Shown: positions 41,180-49,890, counted from the first letter of the stretch. The stretch: 62,966 bases of DNA from CBDUBH01 sp965365345 (GCA_965365345.1 CBDUBH010000007.1:1-62966); one strand, 5' to 3'. Notes: generated from the letters alone by a model not told the origin. A program made the numbers and translations.

Positions 41180-43453
41180 CTAAAACTCAATTGTTATACC
41201 GATTGAAGGCAAAATTCCAATTGATGAATCTTCATCAACTTTATTTTCACGCGCATCCCAGCGGATAAAACTTACGTTATTTCTGTTATAAATATTTTGC
41301 ACGTCAATGTATGCGATTAAATTCCATGACTCAAAATTCCATCTTCTATCAACTCGTACATCCAAACTATGCAAAGGATTTGTTCTAACTGAATTATAAA
41401 ATTCAACATTTTGAGTTCCGTCAAAATTAAAAGGCGTGTAAGGTTTTCCTGTAGCATATCTGAACTTTGCGCTGGCTTCCCACTTTTCATTGAAGATATA
41501 ACCGCCGCTTAAATTTATTATCCAGCTTTGATCATAATTTCCTCTTCGCTCAATACCATCAAGGGCAGTAAAATTTGCTTCACTGTAAGTTAAACTGAAA
41601 ATTCCATATAAAGGAATTTCCGAAAATTTCTTTTGTGCTAAAAATTCAAGTCCGCGAACATTTCCTTTACCTTCGCTTACAAGCGGTTCTAATCCGAATG
41701 ATGAAAAATTATCTTCACTTCCGCTAAAACCCGCGCCGGTATTTGCTAAAACTAAATAAGGACGTAATTGGCTCGCCGGATAATTCTTATAATATTTTAA
41801 ATATCCTTCCAGTTTAAGCAAAACATCTTTTCTGATTTTATGTTCTAATCCCAAGACCAAATGATTTGCTTCAATCATTTTCAAATTTCTGTTTTGTTCA
41901 TTTCCTTTAAGCCAAATGTATGAAGGCGATTGTTTGAAAATTCCGCTTGCAAAATTCAAACTTGTCAGATCAGTTATCAAATATGAAAGTGAAAATCTCG
42001 GACTTAATGAAAATGATTTTTCAATTCCGCTAAAAAAATCAACACGTGCGCCAATATTTGCTTTAATTTTATTTTTGAAAATTGTACTGAACTGCGCAAA
42101 TGCATTTGATTTTATAAAATTATCTTTAACATAAAGTTCATTTAAAGTTAATGTATCACCGAAAGTTGTAACGAATGCAGGAAATTTTACATCAGCTCTG
42201 AACTTTATTAATTTTACTGCAGCGCCGCTAGTAATTTCTGAAGCCGGATTTATTTTGTATAAAATATCTGCAGTTAAATTATTTTCCGCTTCCAAAGATT
42301 TATTTAAGAAGATCGGATTTTGAAGTGAATCTTTTTGTGAAAAATTATAGTCAACATAATTCCGGTTAAGACTGATTTTATAAAAACCTTTATTAAAAAG
42401 ATGTCTGAAATTCAATCCCGTTACATATTGAATTTGATCATTTCCCAATGTTCTGGAATTTGAATAACGCTGATCAGAAGTTTCATTAAAAAATTTAACA
42501 TTATCAAAAGCACTGATAAATATATACGAAAGTGAATTCCGCTTATCAAAATTGTAATTAAATTTTGTCAGCACATCGTAATATTCAGGTACAAATCCAA
42601 ATCCTGCCGCCTTAAAAATAAAATCAAGATAACTTCTTCTGGCAGAAAAAATAAAACCGGAATTTTCAGTGATAGGACCTTCGGCGCTTAATCCGAATTG
42701 CGTTGCAGAAATATTTGCTTTGCCGCCAATCCTGTCATTCCGGGCATCGCGCAGGTCTATTTTCAAAACTGATGATAATTTATCGCCGTAAAGCGCTGAG
42801 AATCCCCCGCTTGAAAATGTTGTTCCTTCAACGTAATTAAGATCAATGTAACTTAAGGGACCTCCGGTTGCACCCTGACTTCCAAAATGGTTTATATTAG
42901 GTACAGTAATTCCATCTACGACATATAAATTTTCTGAAGGAGCGCCGCCACGGACGATAAGATCATTTCTTCCGGCATCGGCTTGCGCAATTCCGGGCAA
43001 TACCGAAAGCGCGCGTACAACATCTTCAAATCCGCCGGGAGCGCGTCTGATTTCTTCATACGTAAAATTTGTAACGCTTGTTGCTTCATTGGGATCTTTT
43101 TGAAAATAATCTGAAGTAACTTCAATTCCCGAAAGTTCAATAACAGTTTCGCCTAATTCAAAATTTACGATTGCAGGTTTTCCTGTATGAACAACCACAT
43201 CTGATTTGATTACGGATTTATAACCTATCATAGAAGCACGGATTTTATAATTTCCGACAGGGACATTTGAAATTACAAACTCGCCATTGTTATTAGAAAC
43301 AGCTCCGTAATTTGTTTCGAGCAATAAAACATTTGCTGCGGACAGGGGCTGTTTAGTGGATTGGTCAATTATCTTTCCTGAAATTGATCCTGTTTTTTCC
43401 TGGCTTATTAATGTTGATGTAATTATAAGTAAAAAGTAAAATATTTTTTTCAT
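41180..43453 (-). CDS. TonB-dependent outer-membrane receptor with CarboxypepD_reg domain
   Basis: A 757-residue outer-membrane receptor. A signal peptide (about 1-18) precedes a carboxypeptidase-regulatory-like domain (GSISGKIIDQSTKQPLSAANV), then the plug (RRAPGGFEDVVRALSVLPGIAQADAGRNDLIVRGGAPSENLYVVDGI in pieces) and a 22-strand-type barrel ending GILPSIGITIEF with the terminal Phe. Ligand unknown; no siderophore- or sugar-specific partner is adjacent (no SusD-like gene). It is downstream of the DUF4397 gene on the same strand, separated by a strong terminator, so it is probably transcribed alone. Confidence 0.88.
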   Translation of the reverse strand: MKKIFYFLLIITSTLISQEKTGSISGKIIDQSTKQPLSAANVLLLETNYGAVSNNNGEFVISNVPVGNYKIRASMIGYKSVIKSDVVVHTGKPAIVNFELGETVIELSGIEVTSDYFQKDPNEATSVTNFTYEEIRRAPGGFEDVVRALSVLPGIAQADAGRNDLIVRGGAPSENLYVVDGITVPNINHFGSQGATGGPLSYIDLNYVEGTTFSSGGFSALYGDKLSSVLKIDLRDARNDRIGGKANISATQFGLSAEGPITENSGFIFSARRSYLDFIFKAAGFGFVPEYYDVLTKFNYNFDKRNSLSYIFISAFDNVKFFNETSDQRYSNSRTLGNDQIQYVTGLNFRHLFNKGFYKISLNRNYVDYNFSQKDSLQNPIFLNKSLEAENNLTADILYKINPASEITSGAAVKLIKFRADVKFPAFVTTFGDTLTLNELYVKDNFIKSNAFAQFSTIFKNKIKANIGARVDFFSGIEKSFSLSPRFSLSYLITDLTSLNFASGIFKQSPSYIWLKGNEQNRNLKMIEANHLVLGLEHKIRKDVLLKLEGYLKYYKNYPASQLRPYLVLANTGAGFSGSEDNFSSFGLEPLVSEGKGNVRGLEFLAQKKFSEIPLYGIFSLTYSEANFTALDGIERRGNYDQSWIINLSGGYIFNEKWEASAKFRYATGKPYTPFNFDGTQNVEFYNSVRTNPLHSLDVRVDRRWNFESWNLIAYIDVQNIYNRNNVSFIRWDARENKVDEDSSIGILPSIGITIEF

Positions 43454-43524
43454 TCGGTTTTATTTTTAGTTATATAAAATTTATTTCCTATAGATTTTTG
43501 CTGATATAATTTGATCATAAAAAG

Positions 43525-43566
43525 ATCCGGAAAATCTTTTAGAGTAATGTAAAAGATTTTCCGGAT
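43525..43566 (-). terminator. Strong terminator after the DUF4397 gene
   Basis: ATCCGGAAAATCTTTTA and its exact reverse complement form a perfect 17-bp stem around GAGTAATG. On the minus strand it is followed by CTTTTTATGA. It lies 17 bp after the DUF4397 stop and isolates the TonB receptor gene. Confidence 0.8.
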
Positions 43567-43583
43567 TTATCATATAAATATGA

Positions 43584-45344
43584 TCATTTAAGAAGCATTA
43601 ATTTTTTTGTTAAATTAAAAGTGCCTGCATTTATTGTATAAAGATAAACTCCGCTTGAAAGATTTGAGGCATCAAAATCTATTCTATAATTTCCCGCTTC
43701 CTGATATTCATTTACCAGAGCAACTACTTCTTTTCCAAGAAGATTATAGACTTTAAGTTCAACAGCGCCGGCAGAAGGAATGCTGTATGAAATTGAAGTT
43801 ACAGGATTAAAAGGATTGGGATAATTTTGCATCAATTCAAATTTTTCCGGAATAAAAGCTTTATCTTCTTCAACATTTGTAACGGGATTTAGAGAAACAA
43901 CATTTCCATCCGGTAACGCAGCCAGAACCGCAAATCCTGCACCGTTATCATTTGAAGCCGGATCTAAAAATCCCGATGCAAAAACTACGGCGCTTCCGCC
44001 TTGAAGTGTACTCAGATCAGCTGTAAGTGATGTAACAATCGTATTTGGATCATCACCCGGGGTTATATCAAGAATATAATTTGAAGCCGGAACAGAAATA
44101 TAATCTGTGAAATCTTTGTATTTTGCTTTGCTCACTAACTTTGCTACTCCGCGTGCATAAATATCAACTTCCGGAGCATCTGTTGAACCGTGAAGTACAA
44201 AGAACTCAACATTATCCTGATTTTCAGCAGATTCTCTCGCCATATCATTAACGATTAATTCGAAACCGATCTTAATTGCATTAGGATTCTTTTTATATTT
44301 CAAAGTGTCAAGAACACCGCTTGCAACAACCACATAAGTTTTATTTGCCTCAAGGTTAAAATCAAATTTTGCGATCGCATCATCTGAAGAAGTACTGTTT
44401 GCAGGTGCAACTCCTATTTGAAAATCTGTTTCAGCAGGCGCATCAATAAATGGAGAAGCTGCTCTGAATGCAAAATCATTTAGTAAAAGTGTTTCATCTA
44501 AATAAATATCAACAACCGCTGCGTTCTTATCAGGTGAATTGTGAATTATCTGAACGCGAGCGGTTTCAGAATTTGAAACAGGATTTAATGTAATTACTGT
44601 TCCATCAGGTAAAGCTGCAAGTACGGCAAACGCAGCGCCATTTTCATTTGAAGAAGGATCTAAAAATCCGGAAGCGAATACAACCGCGCTGCCGCCTTTT
44701 AAGCTTGTAAGATCAGCATCCAAAGAAGTAACAATTGTATTTTCATCATTAGCCGGAGTAATGTCTAAAGTATATTTGGCAGCAGGCACGGAAATATATT
44801 CAGTAAAATCTTTATATTTTGCATTACTTACCAATTTTGCTGCATCTCTTGCGTAAATATCAACAGCGGGCGCATCAGTTGCACCATGAAGAACGAAAAA
44901 CTCTACATTATTTTGATCTTCAGCGGATTCACGCGCCATATCATTTACTATAAGATCAAAATTTATTTCCTGATTGTCAGGATTTTCACTGTATTTGGAA
45001 TTATCCAAAACTCCGTTTGCTATAATAACATAAGTTTTGTTTGCTTCAAGATTGAAATTGAAATTTGCAATTGCATCAGTTGAAGAAGTGCTGGTTGCCG
45101 GAGCCACACTAATTGTAATTGGAGTTTCAGCCGGAGCATCAATAAAAGGCGATGCGGTCCTAAAAGCAAAATCATCTAATAAAAGAGTTTCACCTAAATA
45201 AATATCAACATTAGATGCTGCAACATCTGCGGAATTATGAATTACTTGTACCCGCGCAGTTTGTGAATAAAGATTTGTAAAAGAAAACGCCAAAAACAGT
45301 GCTATGGAAAAAGCGCCGATTCCTAATTTAACTAACGATCTCAT
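43584..45344 (-). CDS. Tandem-duplicated DUF4397 surface protein with T9SS sorting domain
   Basis: A 586-residue exported protein. A signal peptide (about 1-28) is followed by two tandem units of roughly 235 residues that are mostly identical (both have VQ/IIHNS, VDIYLxETLLL, ASPFIDAPAET, VEFFVLHGxTDAP and GGSAVVFASGFLDP). Each unit holds two DUF4397-like modules. The C-terminus is a type A T9SS sorting domain (FELMQNYPNPFNPVTS to TKKLMLLK). It is Asp/Asn-rich and probably a cell-surface adhesin or matrix protein; the role of DUF4397 is unknown. It is divergent from the CarH-like regulator, and GGAGT precedes the ATG at 45344. Confidence 0.85.
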   Translation of the reverse strand: MRSLVKLGIGAFSIALFLAFSFTNLYSQTARVQVIHNSADVAASNVDIYLGETLLLDDFAFRTASPFIDAPAETPITISVAPATSTSSTDAIANFNFNLEANKTYVIIANGVLDNSKYSENPDNQEINFDLIVNDMARESAEDQNNVEFFVLHGATDAPAVDIYARDAAKLVSNAKYKDFTEYISVPAAKYTLDITPANDENTIVTSLDADLTSLKGGSAVVFASGFLDPSSNENGAAFAVLAALPDGTVITLNPVSNSETARVQIIHNSPDKNAAVVDIYLDETLLLNDFAFRAASPFIDAPAETDFQIGVAPANSTSSDDAIAKFDFNLEANKTYVVVASGVLDTLKYKKNPNAIKIGFELIVNDMARESAENQDNVEFFVLHGSTDAPEVDIYARGVAKLVSKAKYKDFTDYISVPASNYILDITPGDDPNTIVTSLTADLSTLQGGSAVVFASGFLDPASNDNGAGFAVLAALPDGNVVSLNPVTNVEEDKAFIPEKFELMQNYPNPFNPVTSISYSIPSAGAVELKVYNLLGKEVVALVNEYQEAGNYRIDFDASNLSSGVYLYTINAGTFNLTKKLMLLK

Positions 45345-45374
45345 TATGGACTCCTTTTTTATTTTATGTTGGTT

Positions 45375-45438
45375 AATAATTGTATAACTTATGTCTAAGA
45401 TTAAAAGTTCCCAGCGTTAGTAATTTTATACAATTATT
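45375..45438. promoter_or_regulatory. 13-bp perfect inverted repeat, candidate operator of the CarH-like regulator
   Basis: AATAATTGTATAA (45375-45387) is repeated as its exact reverse complement TTATACAATTATT (45426-45438), centre to centre 51 bp apart. Both contain a TATACA core, and a third TATACA is at 45469-45474. The element lies in the 147-bp region between the divergent DUF4397 and CarH-like genes. Known CarH operators carry TnTACA-type cores, so autoregulation and control of the neighbour are plausible. Confidence 0.5.
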
Positions 45439-45456
45439 TTACAACATCAAATTATA

Positions 45457-45487
45457 TTTGACATTTTCTATACATTTTTTATTTTTG
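45457..45487 (+). promoter_or_regulatory. Possible TTTG/TAnnTTTG promoter of the CarH-like gene
   Basis: TTTG (45457-45460, extended by ACA to TTGACA) and TATTTTTG (45480-45487) are 19 bases apart, the layout of the Bacteroidota -33/-7 promoter. The expected start falls on or next to the ATG at 45492, and no ribosome binding site is visible, so the mRNA may be leaderless. Confidence 0.4.
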
Positions 45488-45491
45488 ATTT

Positions 45492-46430
45492 ATGGAAAAA
45501 GAAATTTTTTTTACAATAAATGTAGTTTCAAAGCAAACCGGATTAAGCCAGTTTGTAATTCGCGCGTGGGAAAATCGTTATAATGCGGTTGTTCCAAACC
45601 GTACGGATACAAATCGCCGCGTTTATTCTGAAAGTGATATCGAAAAGTTAAAATTGCTGAAAAATCTTACTGAATCAGGATTTAATATCAGCAATATTGC
45701 CAATCTGGAAATTCCCGAACTTCAAAATCTTATTACAAAAGGAATTACCGGGAGCGTTAACGAGAGTAAATTTTCTGCAGATACTAAAACAATTGAAGCC
45801 TGCATGAATGCAATAAAAAATTATAATGGAAGTGATCTATATCAAATTTTGCAACGTGCTTCAATTGAATTTACAAATCTTGAATTGATAAATGAAATTT
45901 TGCTGCCTTTAATTTACGAGATTGGTGAAAATTGGCATCAGGGAAAATTGAAAATTGCTCAGGAACATTTGGCAACTGCAGTAATTCAGAATTTCCTAAA
46001 AAATCTGATCAATATTTACCGTCCGAAAAGAATTTCACCTAAATTAGTTACGGCAGCTCCCAAAGGTCAACAACATGAATTAGGCGCGCTTATTGTTTCA
46101 TTAGTTGCCGCTTCAGAAGGTTGGAATTTGATCTATTTGGGGAGCGATCTTCCAATAAATGAAATTTCTGAAACTGTTAATAATTCAGATTCAGATGTTT
46201 TAGCATTGAGCATTGTTTATCCGGCTTATGATTTTGTACTTTTCAACGAGCTTACAAAATTAAAAGAGAAGCTTAACAAAAAAGTAAAAATTATTTTCGG
46301 CGGAAAAGCCGCTCATTCTTATACAGATGCCGCAAAGGAAATCAATGCGACAATAATTACCGATTTAAATGATTTTAGAAATAAATTAAGATCAATCGAA
46401 AAAGAAATTTCTAAAGAAGATAAATTTTAG
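45492..46430 (+). CDS. MerR-type transcriptional regulator with B12-binding domain (CarH-like photoreceptor)
   Basis: A 312-residue regulator. Residues 7-75 are a MerR winged helix (NVVSKQTGLSQFVIRAWENRY, RRVYSESDIEKLKLL). A four-helix cap (about 95-175) contains W148-x9-E158-H159, the W-x9-EH motif that in CarH contacts the upper axial group of adenosylcobalamin. The Rossmann B12-binding domain has H195 in GQQHELGALI as the lower ligand candidate, ALSIVYP and IFGGKAAH. CarH-type proteins repress in the dark and release DNA when light breaks the Co-C bond. Targets are usually carotenoid or photolyase genes, none of which is here; the divergent DUF4397 gene and autoregulation are the local candidates. 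Confidence 0.85.
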   Translation: MEKEIFFTINVVSKQTGLSQFVIRAWENRYNAVVPNRTDTNRRVYSESDIEKLKLLKNLTESGFNISNIANLEIPELQNLITKGITGSVNESKFSADTKTIEACMNAIKNYNGSDLYQILQRASIEFTNLELINEILLPLIYEIGENWHQGKLKIAQEHLATAVIQNFLKNLINIYRPKRISPKLVTAAPKGQQHELGALIVSLVAASEGWNLIYLGSDLPINEISETVNNSDSDVLALSIVYPAYDFVLFNELTKLKEKLNKKVKIIFGGKAAHSYTDAAKEINATIITDLNDFRNKLRSIEKEISKEDKF

Positions 46431-47155
46431 CTATCCAATTTAAATGCAACGGGAATTACGATCTGCATTTTTACGGGAGTTCCGTTTACTTTGCCGGGAG
46501 TGAATTTCACTTTTTCAATAGCGCTGAGAGCAGCATTGTTCAAACTTTCATTTTCGCCTTTTAAAATTCCGGTGCTTATAACATTTCCTTGTTCATCAAG
46601 AAAAGTTTTTACTAAAACCCTGCCTTCAATTCCGGATTTTCTTGCATCTTCAGGATAAACAATATTTTTTAGAATTGCTTCAATTCCGCCAACCGGCTGC
46701 GGCATTTCATCGGCATTTATCAGAAATTCACTTTCATTAATGTTATTTCCGGAACGAGAAAAATTAATTTTAGAATTTAAATCATAACTGAATTTAATTT
46801 TATTGCCGTTTTTAATTGCAGGCTCAAATTCCCAGTTCTTCATATTTGAAATTAATTTATCATCAAAATCCTTTCCGGTGGAATTATTAATTTTCACATT
46901 TTTTATTTTGCCTTCTTCGTCAATGTATAATCTGTAATCATATTTTTTTTCAATTAGATCAGTTTCCATTTGTTTCAATTTATGTTCAACAAATTCATCA
47001 AATGAAATTTCATTACCATTTAATTTTTGTTTTGGCAATTCGTGTTTTTGAAGATTTGTATATTCGCTATCGTAATTTGGAATTACATAAATTTCATCTT
47101 TGCAGCCGGCTATAAAAATCAATGTTAGCAAAAATCCAATAAAATAATTTTTCAT
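46427..47155 (-). CDS. Lipoprotein with two TonB C-terminal-like domains
   Basis: A 242-residue lipoprotein (lipobox FIAGC, Cys near residue 18). The first half has a divergent TonB-C-like unit (YRLYIDEEGKIKNVKI, MKNWEFEPAIKNG). The second half is a clear TonB C-terminal domain (PQPVGGIEAILKNIVYPEDARKSGIEGRVLVKTFLDEQGNV in pieces, KVKFTPGKVNGTPV). Ordinary TonB has a transmembrane anchor and Pro-rich spanner; both are absent here. It follows the anti-sigma gene by 8 bp and so belongs to an ECF sigma-factor operon; a role in envelope sensing or as partner of TonB receptors is inferred. Its stop overlaps that of the convergent CarH-like gene by 4 bp. Confidence 0.78.
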   Translation of the reverse strand: MKNYFIGFLLTLIFIAGCKDEIYVIPNYDSEYTNLQKHELPKQKLNGNEISFDEFVEHKLKQMETDLIEKKYDYRLYIDEEGKIKNVKINNSTGKDFDDKLISNMKNWEFEPAIKNGNKIKFSYDLNSKINFSRSGNNINESEFLINADEMPQPVGGIEAILKNIVYPEDARKSGIEGRVLVKTFLDEQGNVISTGILKGENESLNNAALSAIEKVKFTPGKVNGTPVKMQIVIPVAFKLDS

Positions 47156-47163
47156 TTTTACCT

Positions 47164-47658
47164 CTATAAAGAAGTGGTTACAACAATTTCATTTTCGTAA
47201 TTTGTTTTGACGGTAATCTCATTTAACGCATTTTGCATCAATTGAATTTCCTTTTCTTTTTGCTCGATCAAATTTTTTGAAAATTCAATTTCACTTTTCA
47301 GATCTTCATCCCTGCCGGTAAAAAACACCAGCATAGCCAATAAAATCAATGCAAACGCGAAATTAAAATAAGTCTGATAATTCATTTTTCTGAATATTTT
47401 TCCGGTAGAAATTTTATTTGCGGAATAATTTTGATTCGATATTTCTTTTAATATTTTATCATCTAATTCCGCAGGAAAACTATTTCTTTCAGCAGCTATA
47501 TAATTTTCAATGACGTTCAGCGATTTCATAAATTCCCTGCATTCACCGCATTTGGAAAGATGTTCGAACAGTATTGGTTCAAATCCTTTTTCCAATTCAT
47601 TGTCATTATATTTTTGAATTTTATCCTGAAATGATTCACAATTCATTTTTATTCTCAT
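47164..47658 (-). CDS. Anti-sigma factor with zinc-finger-like N-terminus
   Basis: A 164-residue single-pass membrane protein. The N-terminal ~40 residues include FEHLSKCGECREFM, an H-x3-C-x2-C zinc anti-sigma motif, preceded by Cys6. A span lies near residues 92-110 (YFNFAFALILLAMLVFFTG), followed by a short periplasmic coiled-coil tail. It would hold the ECF sigma factor encoded just upstream at the membrane. The genes overlap by 23 bp. The start could also be the Met at residue 5. Confidence 0.82.
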   Translation of the reverse strand: MRIKMNCESFQDKIQKYNDNELEKGFEPILFEHLSKCGECREFMKSLNVIENYIAAERNSFPAELDDKILKEISNQNYSANKISTGKIFRKMNYQTYFNFAFALILLAMLVFFTGRDEDLKSEIEFSKNLIEQKEKEIQLMQNALNEITVKTNYENEIVVTTSL

Positions 47659-48169
47659 TTAATATTTTTGATAATCTGGTTATTAACTTTTTCCGTGCCT
47701 TAAATAAACGGCTTTTTACAAGTTCTTCATCAATATTTTGTATTGCAGAAATTTCTTTATAACTTAATTGCGAATATTCTTTTAAAAGAAAAACTTCTTT
47801 CTGTTCGACAGGAATTTTTTCAATTTCAATTTCGATTGTTTTTTGAATTTCCTTATTATCAATTAACGATTCCAAATTATTTTCATCGCGAACATCAAAA
47901 TCATCTTCAAGATAAAAAACCGGTTTGGATTTTTTTCTTCTTAAATGCTCATAAATTTCATTCCGGGCTGTTGTATAAAGCCATGAAGAGATACTTTCTT
48001 TATTTTCAATTAACGGTAAATTTTTGTACAGCTTCATGAAAACATTTTGAAGAATATCTTCTGCAACCATTTTTTCGTTGAGCATTTTAAGCACATAATA
48101 ATACAAGCCCGATTTGTAACGGTTATAGATCAAAGTAAATTCTATTAGCAATTCGGAATTTTCTTTCAA
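47636..48169 (-). CDS. ECF-type RNA polymerase sigma factor
   Basis: A 177-residue sigma-70 family protein with only regions 2 and 4. Region 2 is YRSGLYYYVLKMLNEKMVAEDILQNVFMKLYKNL and ISSWLYTTARNEIYEHLRRKK; region 4 is IPVEQKEVFLLKEYSQLSYKEISAIQNIDEELVKSRLFKARKKL (in pieces). It opens a three-gene unit sigma/anti-sigma/TonB-like lipoprotein and probably activates its own operon and envelope genes. The start is TTG at 48169. Regulon cannot be predicted from this window. Confidence 0.9.
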   Translation of the reverse strand: MKENSELLIEFTLIYNRYKSGLYYYVLKMLNEKMVAEDILQNVFMKLYKNLPLIENKESISSWLYTTARNEIYEHLRRKKSKPVFYLEDDFDVRDENNLESLIDNKEIQKTIEIEIEKIPVEQKEVFLLKEYSQLSYKEISAIQNIDEELVKSRLFKARKKLITRLSKILNENKNEL

Positions 48170-48273
48170 AATTTTTCCGGTCTTTATGTTAAAGATGAAA
48201 TAAAAAAGAAAATGTTTCCGCCGGAATTAAATTTTTCCCTGTTAAACTTTTCTGTATAAAAACTTTAAAATTT

Positions 48274-48633
48274 CTAAGAAGTTTTTTTCGAATTTAATTC
48301 ACGGAAATTTATTATTCTGTTCATAACTTTTATTACAACAAAAACTGAAAGCGCAATTATAAGAAATTCAATTACAGTATTTATAAAAGAGCCGTATCTA
48401 ACGGCAACGATCGGAATTTCTTCTCCTGTTTGTGAAATGTAAGCTTTGCGAAGTATTATCTGAAGATGTTTAAATTCAACGCCGCCGAGCATTAAACCGA
48501 TTGGCGGCATTATGATATCATTTACCAATGAGTTTACAATTTTATTGAATGCAGCGCCGATAATAATTCCCACAGCCATATCAAGCGCATTTCCTTTTAC
48601 TGCGAATTCCTTAAATTCCTGAACAAATTTCAC
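48274..48633 (-). CDS. mscL: Large-conductance mechanosensitive channel
   Basis: A 119-residue MscL that opens under membrane tension to release solutes on osmotic downshock. The N-terminal amphipathic helix MKFVQEFKEFAVKGNALDMAVGIIIGAAFNKIVNSLVNDIIMPPIG (in its parts EFKEFAVKGNALDMAVG and DIIMPPIG) and second span (FLIIALSVFVVIKVMN) are canonical. Start is GTG at 48633 after GAGGATAAC. It lies between the serine hydrolase and sigma genes on the same strand but with a 104-bp gap to the latter. Confidence 0.95.
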   Translation of the reverse strand: MKFVQEFKEFAVKGNALDMAVGIIIGAAFNKIVNSLVNDIIMPPIGLMLGGVEFKHLQIILRKAYISQTGEEIPIVAVRYGSFINTVIEFLIIALSVFVVIKVMNRIINFRELNSKKTS

Positions 48634-48666
48634 GTTATCCTCTTCAAAATTTAGAAAAGGATAAAG

Positions 48667-49890
48667 TTAATTTTTTTGCAGCAAAATTTCCATAAGCGGA
48701 TTCAAGAAATATTCTTCAAGATCTTGCCAAATCAAATATGTTTTTTCCATTGCCGAATAATCTGCCCAATGCGTGCCGTTCAAAGGTTTACCAACTCTTA
48801 CCGCAATTAAATTCATACTTGGAATAACCACAAGCACTTCGTGATTTGCGCCCATCCCGATAAAAGCATCTTCAGGGATATTTGCAAATACGCCGTTGTT
48901 ATTGTTCCATCCCAACAATCCGGGTGCGGGAAATCCTTCCGGAATTTCGATCTGATTATCAGATTGAAAACTCATTGCGCGATCAACAAGTTCAGCTTCA
49001 ACAATTTTATTGCCGTTCAAATTTCCTTTTTTCAAATAGAAATTTCCTATCCTTGCAAGTGCCCTTAAAGTAAAAATTGCACCGCCTCCAATTTCATAAA
49101 CATTAATATTATTGTATTTGAAATCTTTTCCATAACTGATTTGCATATCTGATTCCGGAATTCCAATTCGATTATAAAAATTTTCATAAAGAAATTCAGA
49201 GAAATTTTTATTTTCTTTTTCTTTAATTGATTTTGCTATTATGTAGCCCAAAGAAGTTACAGCAGGGTTACTGTATTTTAATTTTGTTCCCGGTGTTAAT
49301 ATTACCGGAGCTTTATTTATTGCGGCTACAAATCTGTTATTTGATTTTTCCCAATATTCTTTTTTCCAGCCGGTTTCATTACCGTGCAAAGTTCCGGTTT
49401 CGCGGGAATCATCAAATCCGGAAATAAAAGAAGCTAATTGTTCAATTTTTATCTGTGATTTTGCAGAATCGCTTTTCCATTCATCAATAAACAAACTTGC
49501 ATTATCATCAAGTTTAAAATAATTATTTTCAAGTGCAATCAATAATGAAGGTGCGCCGACTGTTGCTTTTGATAATGAAGCAACGCCGAATTTATCGTTA
49601 TAATGATATCCTTTTGCGTACCACTCGTATATAATTTTATCATCTTTAATGATCAAAAATCCTTTGGTTTTACGTGCAGCTAATTTTTTTTCAAAATCTG
49701 AAAAAGAATCTTTTGATAGTCCGATTTTTTCCGGAGAAGTTTTTTCCCATGAAATATTTGGTTTAATGAAGATATTTTTTAGATGATGTTTGCCTGTTTT
49801 GTATAGATCAAATTTAAAAGCGAGAAAAATTAACGCTATTAAAATTATAATTCCTGTTGCCGCCCAAACTTTTCTTTTTGATCTGTTCAT
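48667..49890 (-). CDS. Beta-lactamase-fold serine hydrolase (class C/esterase type)
   Basis: A 407-residue protein with an N-terminal membrane anchor (about residues 9-27, no Cys lipobox) and a beta-lactamase/transpeptidase-like domain. The S-x-x-K motif is ASLSKATVG, the Y-x-N motif is KLKYSNPAV, and the third box is HEVLVV-like near the C-terminus (MGANHEVLVVIPSMN). It faces the periplasm. Family members hydrolyse esters, D-amino-acid peptides or beta-lactams; the sequence does not say which. It is 33 bp upstream of mscL. Confidence 0.82.
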   Translation of the reverse strand: MNRSKRKVWAATGIIILIALIFLAFKFDLYKTGKHHLKNIFIKPNISWEKTSPEKIGLSKDSFSDFEKKLAARKTKGFLIIKDDKIIYEWYAKGYHYNDKFGVASLSKATVGAPSLLIALENNYFKLDDNASLFIDEWKSDSAKSQIKIEQLASFISGFDDSRETGTLHGNETGWKKEYWEKSNNRFVAAINKAPVILTPGTKLKYSNPAVTSLGYIIAKSIKEKENKNFSEFLYENFYNRIGIPESDMQISYGKDFKYNNINVYEIGGGAIFTLRALARIGNFYLKKGNLNGNKIVEAELVDRAMSFQSDNQIEIPEGFPAPGLLGWNNNNGVFANIPEDAFIGMGANHEVLVVIPSMNLIAVRVGKPLNGTHWADYSAMEKTYLIWQDLEEYFLNPLMEILLQKN

